Origin: Acidovorax temperans
GTDB taxonomy: Bacteria > Pseudomonadota > Gammaproteobacteria > Burkholderiales > Burkholderiaceae_C
Length of the DNA: 64,000 bases
NCBI RefSeq assembly: GCF_006716905.1
Contig: NZ_VFPV01000001.1
Location: forward strand, 62,001 to 126,000
Direction of reading: 5' to 3'
Below, piece by piece: positions 32,499 to 41,264 of this stretch. The position numbers and the translations under genes are program-made. Numbering within the stretch: position 1 is the stretch's first letter; each line of letters starts with the position of its first letter. Under the pieces are notes generated by a model that saw only the letters and a program-made list of their open reading frames with translations, did no database searches and was not told the origin of the DNA.

Positions 32499-32664
32499 GG
32501 GGGTCCTCGGTTTTGAATGTGGGCGGTGCAAAACACCGATGAAACGCATTCTGGAAGGCCCTCTTAAAAACTGGAACCAATAAGATTTCAGTTCTTAATA
32601 CCCAAAACATCTGAAGACTGTCCCGCGCAGCCTTCGCCCCACCCCATCACGAGAAGGAAACACC

Positions 32665-32937
32665 ATGGCACGCACCGTCCAATGCATCAAACTCGGCCAA
32701 GAGGCAGAAGGCCTGGACTTTCCGCCCTACCCTGGCGAGCTGGGCAAGCGGATCTGGGAAAACGTCAGCAAGCAAGCCTGGGCCGACTGGCTCAAGCACC
32801 AGACCATGCTGGTCAATGAAAACCGCCTGAACCTGGCCGACGCCCGCGCCCGCCAGTATTTGGCCCGGCAGATGGAAAACCACTTCTTTGGCGGCGGCGC
32901 AGACGCCGCGGCGGGCTATGTCCCGCCCAGCCAGTGA
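32665..32937 (+). CDS. yggX: Fe(2+)-trafficking / oxidative protection protein YggX
   Basis: Full-length 90-residue YggX family protein. Begins [19 protein letters not shown], with the conserved Cys at residue 7, then [20 protein letters not shown], and ends with MENHFFGG. Supports Fe-S cluster protection. Preceded by a good ribosome site (gagaagg). Its downstream GC-rich hairpin is the insertion site of an IS4 copy. Confidence 0.95.
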   Translation: MARTVQCIKLGQEAEGLDFPPYPGELGKRIWENVSKQAWADWLKHQTMLVNENRLNLADARARQYLARQMENHFFGGGADAAAGYVPPSQ

Positions 32938-33007
32938 GTGATCTAACGCAATAGCGGCAGATCCCGCTTCGGGTACAAACCAAATCCAGCACGGCGCCCT
33001 TGTGGCG

Positions 33008-34449
33008 CAATGCCGCTCAGTTAAGTCTGAGCGGCATTTTTTTGACGGGATACTGGGTCTTGGTCATACGAACCTCACGCGGATACCGCCTGTGGGATCT
33101 GCGAGGCGGCAGCACGAAGCGGCGGATGTTCTTTCTCATGGCCGCAAGCTTGGCCGGGATGGCCCCAGGGGTGTGTGATCCTGAACTCCACAGCCACTCA
33201 TCCACGATGTAGCGCAGCGCCGTGATGAAGCTGATGCGACAGGGCTGCACTTTGGCCTCGTCTGCGATGCGCGTGATCTCCAAGCGGATCAGGTTGTACA
33301 TCAGCAAGGTTGCCCACAGCTCTTGCTTGACCCCATCGGGTTGCTGGCTGCGCAACGTCATCGCCTGGCCCAGCATGTCCGTCTTCATCTCTCCATAGGC
33401 CAGCTCAATCTCCCAGCGTTCGTGGTACAGCGCGAACACCTCCTCGGCCTTGTAGCGTGCCGGATCCATCAGGGACGTGAACAAGGTTCTGGGTTTGCCA
33501 TCGAGTTCACGGGTGATGGCGCGCACCTCCCACGTGAGCGGCAAGCCGGGGTCTTTCTTGCGAGCTTGGGGCGAGACCTTCATGCGCAAGCTCACATCGC
33601 CAGGGCCATGCGTTTGCACCACCTCGCCCCTGAGTCCGGCACGCGCAGGGATCAGCCAGTGACGTCCCTGGCGGTGTTGCAGCGGCCACAGCAGACTTGC
33701 CGAGTAAAACCCTTTGTCCACAATCACCAGCGAGTCAGGCGGCAACTTCGGCCACAAGCGTTCAGCCAATGCGTACTCACTGGTGTCGTAGGCATCCAGG
33801 CTGGCATCTACCAATAAACGAGCTCTGGCATCGAGCAAGCAGGCCATGCGCACCAGGGGGAAGGGACTTTGGTGGTCTGCGTGGTTGCGCTGGCAACCAA
33901 AGTGCTGGCGGTTGTCTTGTGTGTCGGGGGTACGCCAGACCACGCCATCCAATGCGTACAGCGCCAAGCCTTGCCAGCGGTGGCGAGCGGCCTGCTGGTG
34001 CGCCCAATGGGCAGCAGTGTGGCGAAACAGCCATTGCAGGGGCTCACTGCCCAGCCGTTGGCGCGCCTGGCTCAGCGCGCTGGAGCTGATGGGTTCATTG
34101 TGCTGCCCAGGCAGTGCCAGCTCCAGTACCTCGGCCACGTTCACGATGGAGCGGTCTCTAAGCAAGGCCACACCCAATACCAGCCAAAGTGCCTGCTCCA
34201 TGGGCAGTCGCCGCTTGCGCAGCGTGGCTACACCCGTCATCTGCAAGGCCTGTTCAATCCACTGCTGGGGTATGTTGCTTTGAACGACACCCCATTGTTC
34301 GGGGCTCGCAAACTCATGGGTATCGTTCAGGTACTCTTGCAGCAGCATTGGCTATCGCTTGACCTCTATGGCCAAAGCTCAATTGATCAAGCCTGCACTG
34401 TACAAACAACAAAGACCCCGAAGGGCCTTTGCTTAACTTACTGGCATTG
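33008..34449 (-). mobile_element. IS4-family element, 1,442 bp, copy 1
   Basis: The ends are CAATGCC (33008) and GGCATTG (34449), flanked by an 11-bp direct repeat CCCTTGTGGCG (32997-33007 and 34450-34460). The transposase 3' end carries a perfect hairpin formed by AATGCCGCTCAG / CTGAGCGGCATT. It lies between yggX and mnmC and disrupts no gene. Differs from copies 2 and 3 by one base I can see, near 33302. Confidence 0.95.
33017..34348 (-). CDS. IS4-family transposase (copy 1)
   Basis: 443 residues, intact. DDE transposase: Asp in LYALDGVVWRTPD, Asp in LVIVDKGFYSAS, and the IS4 signature Y-2x-R-3x-E-6x-K in YHERWEIELAYGEMK. The N-terminal region (IEQALQMTGVATLRKRRLPM) is the usual IS4 leader. 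Basic C-terminal tail KKMPLRLN runs into the end hairpin. Confidence 0.95.
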   Translation of the reverse strand: MLLQEYLNDTHEFASPEQWGVVQSNIPQQWIEQALQMTGVATLRKRRLPMEQALWLVLGVALLRDRSIVNVAEVLELALPGQHNEPISSSALSQARQRLGSEPLQWLFRHTAAHWAHQQAARHRWQGLALYALDGVVWRTPDTQDNRQHFGCQRNHADHQSPFPLVRMACLLDARARLLVDASLDAYDTSEYALAERLWPKLPPDSLVIVDKGFYSASLLWPLQHRQGRHWLIPARAGLRGEVVQTHGPGDVSLRMKVSPQARKKDPGLPLTWEVRAITRELDGKPRTLFTSLMDPARYKAEEVFALYHERWEIELAYGEMKTDMLGQAMTLRSQQPDGVKQELWATLLMYNLIRLEITRIADEAKVQPCRISFITALRYIVDEWLWSSGSHTPGAIPAKLAAMRKNIRRFVLPPRRSHRRYPREVRMTKTQYPVKKMPLRLN

Positions 34450-34525
34450 CCCTTGTGGCGCCCTTTGTTTTTCTGGGCCGCGCGCAAGGCTTGCACGGGC
34501 CCGGTGTTCAGCACTTGCATACCCC

Positions 34526-36484
34526 ATGTCCGAGCCCATCGACTGGCTGCCCGACGGCACCCCCTACAGCCCCCGCTTTGCCGACCGTTACCACAGTGAA
34601 AACGGGGGGCTGGACCAGGCCCGCCGCGTGTTTCTGCAAGGCTGCAGCCTGCCTGCGGCCTGGGCTGGGCAGCCCCAGTGGCGGGTGCTGGAAACGGGTT
34701 TTGGCTTTGGGCTGAACTTTCTCGTCACCTGGGCCGCCTGGCGGGCCGACGCGCAGCGCCCCCGCCTGCTGCACTTCATATCGACGGAAGCATGGCCCGT
34801 GAGCGCTGCCGACCTGCTGCGCGCCACCTCCGCCCACCCCGAACTGGCGCCCTTGGCCGAACAGCTCCACGCCCAATGGTGGGGCCTGCTGCCCGGCGTG
34901 CACCGTTTGAGCTTTGAGGACGGCCGCGTGCTGCTCACCCTGTATGTGGGCGATGCGCAAGAAATGCTGCGCCAGCAGGCGCCCACGGCCGACTCGGTGT
35001 ACCTCGACGGTTTTAGCCCCTCCGTCAACCCTGACATCTGGAGCGCCCACACCCTCAAAGCCGTGGCGCGCTGCTGCCGCCGGGGCACGCAGCTGGCCAC
35101 CTGGACCATTGCCCGCGCCGTGCGCGACGCGCTGGCCGAGTGCGGCTTTGAAGTGCAACGCGTGCCCGGCGTGCCCCCCAAGCGCGACAACCTGCACGCC
35201 ACCTACAACCCCCGCTGGGAACCCCGTGCCCGCACGGCCACGCTACCCGACGTAGCCCCCCTAGCCAGCGCACAGCACCAGCATTGCCTGGTGATTGGTG
35301 GCGGGCTGGCCGGGGCTGCCGCTGCCGCCAGCCTGGCCCGCCGGGGCTGGCAGGTGCAGGTGCTGGACCAGGCGGCCGAACCCGCTGCAGGCGCATCGGG
35401 CCTGCCAGCGGGCGTGTTTGCACCCCATGTGTCGCCCGACGATGCCGTGCTCTCGCGCCTGTCGCGCAGCGGCGTGCGCACCACCTTGCAGCAAGCCAGC
35501 CAACGCCTGCAGGCCGGGCAAGACTGGGGCCCCACGGGCGTGCTGGAACACCGCACCGACGGCACCCCCGGCTTGCCCGCCGACTGGCACACAGGGCCAG
35601 GCGCCGACTGGACCATTCCGGCCCCCGAATCGGCCCGCGAACAGGCGGGCCTGCCGCCCCAGGCCGTGGCCTGCTGGCACACCCGGGCGGGCTGGATCCG
35701 CCCGCCCCAGTTGGTGCGAGCCCTGCTGCGCGAGCCTGGCGTGACCTGGCGTGGCCAATGCGCCGTGGCAAGCCTGCGCCCCATGCCGGGGGCCGATGCC
35801 GCCGCCCCCAAAGAATGGCAGGCACTGGATGCGCAAGGCCAGGTGCTGGCCCAGGCCCCTGTGGTGGTGATTGCCGCAGGCGCAGGCAGCCCCACCCTGC
35901 TGGCCGAGCGCTGGCCCCTGCAGCCCGTGCGCGGCCAGGTGTCCTGGGGCCGCTATGCCGCGCACCTGCCGCCACCCGCGCCCTTCCCGGCCAATGGGCA
36001 TGGCAACGTGGTGCCGTCGTTTGGCGTGGGGCAGACTGACAACCCGGCTGAGCAGGCCACCGAGCGCGGCTGGATCATGGGCTCGACATTCGAGCGTAAC
36101 GTGACCGAACTACCTGCCAGCGCGCCAGACCAGCTCGCCGCCCACCAGGGGCAATGGAACAAGCTGCAAACCCTGATGCCCACCGCCGCCCGCGCCCTGG
36201 CGCCCCGTTTCGAAGCCCGGCTGGCGGCTGGCGAGCAGGCCGATGGCGCGGCCGCCTCGGTGGAACACTGGGCCGCCGTGCGCTGCACCGCCCCCGACCG
36301 CTTGCCCATCGTGGGGCCGGTGGATGCCGCCACGCTGCCCGGCCTGTGGGTGTGCACCGCCATGGGCGCGCGGGGGCTGACTCTGGCCCTGCTGTGCGGC
36401 GAATTGCTGGCCGCCCGCCTGAACGGCGAACCCCTGCCGCTGGACGCCAAACTGGCCCGAGCACTGGCGAGTGAGCGGATGTAA
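34526..36484 (+). CDS. mnmC: Bifunctional tRNA modification enzyme MnmC
   Basis: 5-methylaminomethyl-2-thiouridine biosynthesis enzyme acting on the wobble uridine of tRNA (652 residues). The N-terminal methyltransferase domain (about 1-230) has LETGFGFGLNFL and YLDGFSPSVNPDIWS. The C-terminal FAD oxidase (from about 250) has CLVIGGGLAGAAAAASLARRG and ends with RCTAPDRLPIVGP and MGARGLTLALLCGELLAA. Start ATG 34526 (MSEPIDWLPDGTPYSPRF). The upstream in-frame sequence belongs to the IS4 element. Confidence 0.95.
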   Translation: MSEPIDWLPDGTPYSPRFADRYHSENGGLDQARRVFLQGCSLPAAWAGQPQWRVLETGFGFGLNFLVTWAAWRADAQRPRLLHFISTEAWPVSAADLLRATSAHPELAPLAEQLHAQWWGLLPGVHRLSFEDGRVLLTLYVGDAQEMLRQQAPTADSVYLDGFSPSVNPDIWSAHTLKAVARCCRRGTQLATWTIARAVRDALAECGFEVQRVPGVPPKRDNLHATYNPRWEPRARTATLPDVAPLASAQHQHCLVIGGGLAGAAAAASLARRGWQVQVLDQAAEPAAGASGLPAGVFAPHVSPDDAVLSRLSRSGVRTTLQQASQRLQAGQDWGPTGVLEHRTDGTPGLPADWHTGPGADWTIPAPESAREQAGLPPQAVACWHTRAGWIRPPQLVRALLREPGVTWRGQCAVASLRPMPGADAAAPKEWQALDAQGQVLAQAPVVVIAAGAGSPTLLAERWPLQPVRGQVSWGRYAAHLPPPAPFPANGHGNVVPSFGVGQTDNPAEQATERGWIMGSTFERNVTELPASAPDQLAAHQGQWNKLQTLMPTAARALAPRFEARLAAGEQADGAAASVEHWAAVRCTAPDRLPIVGPVDAATLPGLWVCTAMGARGLTLALLCGELLAARLNGEPLPLDAKLARALASERM

Positions 36485-36570
36485 AAACGCTGTGTGGACT
36501 GCCGGAAAACTGATTGACCACCAGCTCGGCGCCTCTTACAACACGTCTTTATATCTATATTTGCATATTA

Positions 36571-36595
36571 GAAGCACAAAACAATAGTTTGCTTC
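36571..36595. promoter_or_regulatory. Candidate operator upstream of the sulfate operon
   Basis: Inverted repeat GAAGCaCAAA ... TTTGCTTC in a notably AT-rich stretch (36541-36600), about 30 bp before the TauE/SafE start. A CysB-type LysR regulator site is plausible by context only. Confidence 0.35.
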
Positions 36596-36623
36596 CATAA
36601 GAAGCCCCTCTACATTCGCCGCC

Positions 36624-37427
36624 ATGCATGAATTGGCGTTTGTCTTTGCGGGTTTCGCGGTGGGTCTGATCGTCGGACTCACTGGCGTGGGCGGTGGCTC
36701 GCTGATGACGCCGATCCTCATCTTCTTTTTCGGCATCAAGCCCCACATGGCCGTAGGCACCGATTTGCTGTTTGCGGCCTTCACCAAGATGGGCGGCACC
36801 GTCAGCCTGGCCCGCCAGCGCCTGGTGCCCTGGAAAGTGGTGGGCCAACTGTGCGCAGGCAGCATTCCGGCCGCCCTGCTGGCGCTGTGGGCGCTGCGCA
36901 CCCTGGGCCCGGCCAGCGCCACCGCGCAGCGCATCATGACCACCACGCTGGGCTTTGCCCTGCTGCTCACGGCCGCTGCCACGCTCTACAAGGCGATTGT
37001 TTTTTCTGCCCAGCGCCAGGCCGCCCAAAACGCCGCACGCAAGGCCCACACCGGCGACGTCACCCGCCCCCGCCACTGGAGCCTGCCCGTGCTGCTGGGC
37101 GCGGTGATCGGCACGCTGGTCACCTTCACCTCGGTGGGCGCGGGCGCCATCGGCGTCACCGTGCTGCTGCTGGTGTACCCCCTGCTGCCGCTGCCGCGCA
37201 TCATCGGTGCCGACATTGCCTACGCCGTGCCGCTGACCCTGGTGGCGGGTCTGGGCCATGCATCGCTCGGCTCGGTGGACTGGCCTTTGCTTGCACAATT
37301 GCTGGCTGGCTCGCTGCCGGGCATCTGGCTGGGCTCGCGCCTGGTCAGCCGCACCCCTGAGCGCCTTATCCGCTCTGCCCTTTCTCTGTTGCTCGCCTGG
37401 GCGGGCTTCAAACTGATTCTGATCTGA
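36624..37427 (+). CDS. TauE/SafE family sulfite/anion exporter
   Basis: Polytopic membrane protein (267 residues) of the TauE/SafE (DUF81) family. N-terminal signature FAVGLIVGLTGVGGGSLMTP with the matching internal repeat TSVGAGAIGVTVLLL in the second half. About 7-8 membrane segments. It opens the cys operon, 10 nt before cysI, so a role moving sulfite, sulfate or a related anion is likely. Confidence 0.88.
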   Translation: MHELAFVFAGFAVGLIVGLTGVGGGSLMTPILIFFFGIKPHMAVGTDLLFAAFTKMGGTVSLARQRLVPWKVVGQLCAGSIPAALLALWALRTLGPASATAQRIMTTTLGFALLLTAAATLYKAIVFSAQRQAAQNAARKAHTGDVTRPRHWSLPVLLGAVIGTLVTFTSVGAGAIGVTVLLLVYPLLPLPRIIGADIAYAVPLTLVAGLGHASLGSVDWPLLAQLLAGSLPGIWLGSRLVSRTPERLIRSALSLLLAWAGFKLILI

Positions 37428-37437
37428 GTGCTCCACG

Positions 37438-39276
37438 ATGTACCAATACACCGACTTTGACCGCCAATTCATCCGCCTGCGCGCCGAGCAGTTCCGCGAC
37501 CAGCTCGAACGCTGGCAAGCGGGCAAGCTGACCGAAGAGCAGTTCCGCCCCCTGCGCCTGCAAAACGGCTGGTACGTGCAGCGCTACGCCCCCATGCTAC
37601 GCGTGGCCGTGCCCTACGGCGAGCTGTCCAGCACGCAACTGCGCGTGCTGGCGCGCGTGGCCCGCGAATACGACCAGCCCGAGCCCGCCCTGCTGGCCGA
37701 GGCCCAGGCCACGCAAGAAAAGCTGGGCGACATTCCGCTGGCCGACGGCCGCCGCATTGGCACCAAGCTGAAGTACGGCTACGGCCACTTCACCACGCGC
37801 ACCAACGTGCAGTACAACTGGATTCCGCTGTCCAAGGCCGCTGACGTGATGGACCTGCTGGCCACCGTGCAGCTGCACGGCATCCAGACCAGCGGCAACT
37901 GCATCCGCAACATCAACAGTGACGCACTGGCCGGCATCGCCGCCGACGAGATTGCCGACCCCCGGCCGTTTTGCGAAATCCTGCGCCAATGGAGCACGCT
38001 GCACCCCGAGTTCTCATTCCTGCCCCGCAAGTTCAAGATCTCGATCAACGGTGCGCGCGAAGACCGCGCCGCTTTGGGCTGGTACGACGTGGGCCTGCAA
38101 CTGGTGAAGAACGACGCGGGCGAGCTGGGCTTCAAGGTGCGCGTGGGTGGCGGCATGGGCCGCACGCCCACCATCAGCCCGGTGCTGCGCGAGTTCCTGC
38201 CCTGGAACCAGCTCATGAACTACCTGGAAGCCGTGATCCGCGTCTACAACCGCTACGGCCGCCGCGACAACAGCTGGAAGGCGCGCATCAAGATTCTGGT
38301 GAAGGCCGAAGGCCAGGCCTACATCGACCAGGTGAATGAAGAGTTCCGCCAGATCGTCGAGGACGAAGGCGGCCCGCACACCATCACCCAGGCCGAATAC
38401 GACCGCGTGGCCGCGAACTTCCGCGAGCCCGAGCTGGACCTGTCACCCGCCAACGCCGAAGCCGAAACGCTGGAGCTGCTGCGCACCGCCGCCAGCGACG
38501 ACCGCGACTTTGGTCGCTGGCTCACCAGCAACGTGCTGCCACACCGCCACCCGCAACTGCGCGCCGTGATGCTGTCGTTCAAGCGCCTGGGCTACGCGCC
38601 GGGCGATGCCACGGCCGAGCAGATGGAAGCCGCTGCCGAGCTGGCCGACCGTTTCTCGGGCGGCGAAGCCCGCGTGACGCACGAGCAAAACCTGCTGCTG
38701 CCCTGGGTGCGCCGCGACCAGTTGCCCGCGCTGTACCAGGCCGCCAAGGCACTGGGCCTGGCCAAGCCCAACATCGGCCTGCTCACCGACATGATTGCCT
38801 GCCCCGGCGGCGACTTCTGCTCGCTGGCCAACGCGCGCAGCCTGCCGATTGCCGAAACCATCACCGAGCGCTACCAGGACCTGGACGAGCTGTGGGACCT
38901 GGGCGAAATCGACCTGCACATCAGCGGCTGCATCAACAGCTGCGGCCACCACCACAGCGGCCACATCGGCATCCTGGGCGTGGACAAGGACGGCAAGGAG
39001 TGGTACCAGATCACCCTGGGCGGCGCCGATGGCTCCGATCTGTCGGGCCCTGCCACGCCGGGCAAGATCATCGGCCCCTCGTTCAGCGCCGCCGAAGTGC
39101 CGGGCGTGATCGAAGCCTTGCTGAACACCTACCGCACCGAGCGCCAGCCGCTGGCCGATGACGCGCAAGGCCCACGCTACGAAAACTTCATCGACACCGT
39201 GCGCCGCGTGGGCCTGGAGCCCTTCAAAGCCGCCGCCAACGCCGCCCGCCGCCCCGCTGAAACCGAAACCGCCTGA
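37438..39276 (+). CDS. cysI: Sulfite reductase hemoprotein (CysI type)
   Basis: Siroheme and 4Fe-4S containing nitrite/sulfite reductase that makes sulfide (612 residues). The two duplicated ferredoxin-like halves are visible (FTTRTNVQYNWIPL and ARVTHEQNLLLPWV). The cluster cysteines are CPGGDFC and CINSCGHH, the C-x5-C ... C-x3-C pattern. No separate CysJ is seen, so reduced ferredoxin (fdxA, 3.5 kb on) or another donor may supply electrons. Second gene of the cys operon. Confidence 0.93.
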   Translation: MYQYTDFDRQFIRLRAEQFRDQLERWQAGKLTEEQFRPLRLQNGWYVQRYAPMLRVAVPYGELSSTQLRVLARVAREYDQPEPALLAEAQATQEKLGDIPLADGRRIGTKLKYGYGHFTTRTNVQYNWIPLSKAADVMDLLATVQLHGIQTSGNCIRNINSDALAGIAADEIADPRPFCEILRQWSTLHPEFSFLPRKFKISINGAREDRAALGWYDVGLQLVKNDAGELGFKVRVGGGMGRTPTISPVLREFLPWNQLMNYLEAVIRVYNRYGRRDNSWKARIKILVKAEGQAYIDQVNEEFRQIVEDEGGPHTITQAEYDRVAANFREPELDLSPANAEAETLELLRTAASDDRDFGRWLTSNVLPHRHPQLRAVMLSFKRLGYAPGDATAEQMEAAAELADRFSGGEARVTHEQNLLLPWVRRDQLPALYQAAKALGLAKPNIGLLTDMIACPGGDFCSLANARSLPIAETITERYQDLDELWDLGEIDLHISGCINSCGHHHSGHIGILGVDKDGKEWYQITLGGADGSDLSGPATPGKIIGPSFSAAEVPGVIEALLNTYRTERQPLADDAQGPRYENFIDTVRRVGLEPFKAAANAARRPAETETA

Positions 39277-39284
39277 GGGTTTAT

Positions 39285-39335
39285 CACTATGAAAATAATA
39301 GCTGCTCACGAGCACCAGCCAAGCCCTGAAGGCCT
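39285..39335 (+). repeat. Stem-loop repeat copy 6 (degenerate, at DUF934 start)
   Basis: The sequence aaataatagctgctcacgag followed by ccaagccctgaagg resembles the repeat with a damaged stem. It overlaps the start codon and first codons of the DUF934 gene. Confidence 0.4.
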
Positions 39336-39669
39336 GAAAGTCATTGAACTGCCCAACGACGCCAACCCGTTCGAGCTGGACTTGGCGGGCGTGGACCGCA
39401 TTGACCTGCAGTTCCCCAAGTTCACCGACGGCCGGGCCTTCAGCCAGGCCCGCCTGCTGCGCGGCCGCCTGAAGTTTGCGGGCGAGCTGCGCGCCACCGG
39501 CGACGTTCTGATCGACCAGCTGGTGCAGATGGCCCGCTGCGGCTTTGACGTGGCCGTGCTGCGCGAAGGCCTGGACATGGCCGATGCCCAGCGCCAGTTC
39601 GACCGCTTCAAGGGCTTCTACCAGGGCGACGTGACCGAGCCGCTGCCCCACTTCCGAAAGGCAGCATGA
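39289..39669 (+). CDS. DUF934 protein of the sulfite reductase operon
   Basis: 126 residues, DUF934 family, typically found between cysI and cysH in Proteobacteria and thought to act with sulfite reductase. Core motif: DRIDLQFPKFTDGRAFSQARLLR ... GDVLIDQLVQMARCGFD. The first about 14 residues are contributed by a degenerate stem-loop repeat that covers the start codon. Overlaps cysH by 4 nt. Confidence 0.88.
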   Translation: MKIIAAHEHQPSPEGLKVIELPNDANPFELDLAGVDRIDLQFPKFTDGRAFSQARLLRGRLKFAGELRATGDVLIDQLVQMARCGFDVAVLREGLDMADAQRQFDRFKGFYQGDVTEPLPHFRKAA

Positions 39670-40295
39670 CCATGGGCCACATCGACCTCACCGCCGTCAA
39701 CGCCGACCTGGGCCGCAACGCGCCCGCCCTGGTGGAATGGGCCCTGGGCCTGGGCAAGACCAGCATCGTCACTACGAACTTCCGGCCTTTTGAAGCCGTG
39801 ATCCTGCACATGGTCACGCAAGTGAACCCCAAGGTGCCCGTGGTGTGGATGGACAACGGCTACAACACCGAAGCCACCTACCGCTTTGCCGACGAGGTGA
39901 CGAAGCAGCTGGGGCTGAACCTGAAGATCTACCTGCCCCTGCGCTCGCGCGCCCATCGCGAGGCGGTGGAAGGCCCCACGCCCGCATTGGACGACCCACG
40001 CCACGCCGCCTTCACCGCCGAAGTGAAGCTTGAACCCTTTGCCCGCGCCCTGCGCGAGACCGCACCGCAAGTCTGGTTCACCGCCCTGCGCGCTACCGAC
40101 ACCGCCGTGCGCGCCCAGATGAACCCGGTCAGCATCAACCCTGACGGCCTGATCAAGGTCGCCCCGCTGCTGCACTGGTCGTCCAAAGACCTGCACGAGT
40201 ACTGCGTGAAGCACGGCCTGCCCAACAACTTCGACTACGTGGACCCGACCAAGGGTGAAGACAACCGCGAGTGCGGCTTGCACCTCGCCCACTGA
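39666..40295 (+). CDS. cysH: Phosphoadenylyl/adenylyl-sulfate reductase
   Basis: CysH reduces APS or PAPS to sulfite with thioredoxin (209 residues). Motifs: SIVTTNFRPFEAVILHM (substrate loop), PVVWMDNGYNTEATY, TALRATDTAVR and the C-terminal nucleophile in ECGLHLAH. No paired CC motifs of the 4Fe-4S APS reductases are seen, which favours a PAPS-type enzyme, yet no cysC domain is seen here. Substrate preference is therefore open. Overlaps DUF934 and precedes cysD by 15 nt. Confidence 0.9.
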   Translation: MTMGHIDLTAVNADLGRNAPALVEWALGLGKTSIVTTNFRPFEAVILHMVTQVNPKVPVVWMDNGYNTEATYRFADEVTKQLGLNLKIYLPLRSRAHREAVEGPTPALDDPRHAAFTAEVKLEPFARALRETAPQVWFTALRATDTAVRAQMNPVSINPDGLIKVAPLLHWSSKDLHEYCVKHGLPNNFDYVDPTKGEDNRECGLHLAH

Positions 40296-40310
40296 CCCCC
40301 AGGCCCGACC

Positions 40311-41264
40311 ATGAACGCCCGCACCGACTCAGCGCTGCTTGAGAAAACCAACAACATGAGCTACCACCTCAACAACTCGCACCTCGACGCCCTGGAAGAA
40401 GAAACCATCTTCATCCTGCGCGAAGTCGCCGCCGCCTTCGAGCGCCCCGCCCTGCTGTTCTCGGGCGGCAAGGATTCCTTGGTCATGCTCAAGTGCGCCG
40501 AAAAGGCCTTTGGCGCGGGCCGCATTCCGTACCCGCTCTTGATGATCGACACGGGCCACAACTTCCCGGAAGTGACGGACTTCCGCGACTTCCGCGCGAA
40601 GGAACTGGGTGCTGAACTGATCGTACGCAGCGTGGAGGATTCGATGGCGCGCGGCACCGTGCGCCTGGCGCACCCCGGCGAATCACGCAACGTGCACCAG
40701 TCCGTCACGCTGCTCGAAGCGATTGAAGAATTCCGCTTTGACGCGCTGATCGGCGGCGCCCGCCGCGACGAAGAAAAGGCGCGCGCCAAGGAGCGCATCT
40801 TCAGCCACCGCGACAGCTTCGGCCAATGGCAGCCCAAGGCCCAGCGCCCCGAGCTGTGGACGCTGTTCAACACCCGCCTGCAACCCGGCGAGCACTTCCG
40901 CGTGTTCCCCATCAGCAACTGGACCGAGCTGGACGTGTGGCAGTACATCGACCGCGAGCAGATCGGCCTGCCCAGCATCTACTACACGCACAAGCGCCAG
41001 GTGGTGGACAAGAAGGGCCTGCTGATGCCGGTGACCGAGCTGACTCCCGCGCGTGAAGGCGACGTGGTCGAAACGCGCGACGTGCGCTTCCGCACCGTGG
41101 GCGACATCACCTGCACCGCACCGGTGGAAAGCACCGCCGCTACCCCGGCCGAGATCGTCATCGAGACCCTGGCCGCCGACGTGAGCGAGCGTGGCGCCAC
41201 GCGCATGGATGACAAGACCAGCGACGCGTCGATGGAAAAGCGCAAGAAGGACGGTTATTTCTGA
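40311..41264 (+). CDS. cysD: Sulfate adenylyltransferase subunit 2
   Basis: ATP sulfurylase small subunit (317 residues), activating sulfate to APS. PP-loop motif LLFSGGKDSLVML near residue 50, then MIDTGHNFPEVTDFRD, RRDEEKARAKER and FPISNWTELDVWQYI. C-terminus RKKDGYF is typical. Its stop overlaps the cysN start (TGATG). The MSYHLNN start in many relatives corresponds to Met16 here, so the true start may be 45 nt later. Confidence 0.93.
   Translation: MNARTDSALLEKTNNMSYHLNNSHLDALEEETIFILREVAAAFERPALLFSGGKDSLVMLKCAEKAFGAGRIPYPLLMIDTGHNFPEVTDFRDFRAKELGAELIVRSVEDSMARGTVRLAHPGESRNVHQSVTLLEAIEEFRFDALIGGARRDEEKARAKERIFSHRDSFGQWQPKAQRPELWTLFNTRLQPGEHFRVFPISNWTELDVWQYIDREQIGLPSIYYTHKRQVVDKKGLLMPVTELTPAREGDVVETRDVRFRTVGDITCTAPVESTAATPAEIVIETLAADVSERGATRMDDKTSDASMEKRKKDGYF

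Noticed and set aside
33869..34525. Extended N-terminus for MnmC reading back through the IS4 element
   Set aside because: The in-frame sequence before 34526 is antisense IS4 sequence. MnmC homologues start at MSEPIDWLPDG-like positions.
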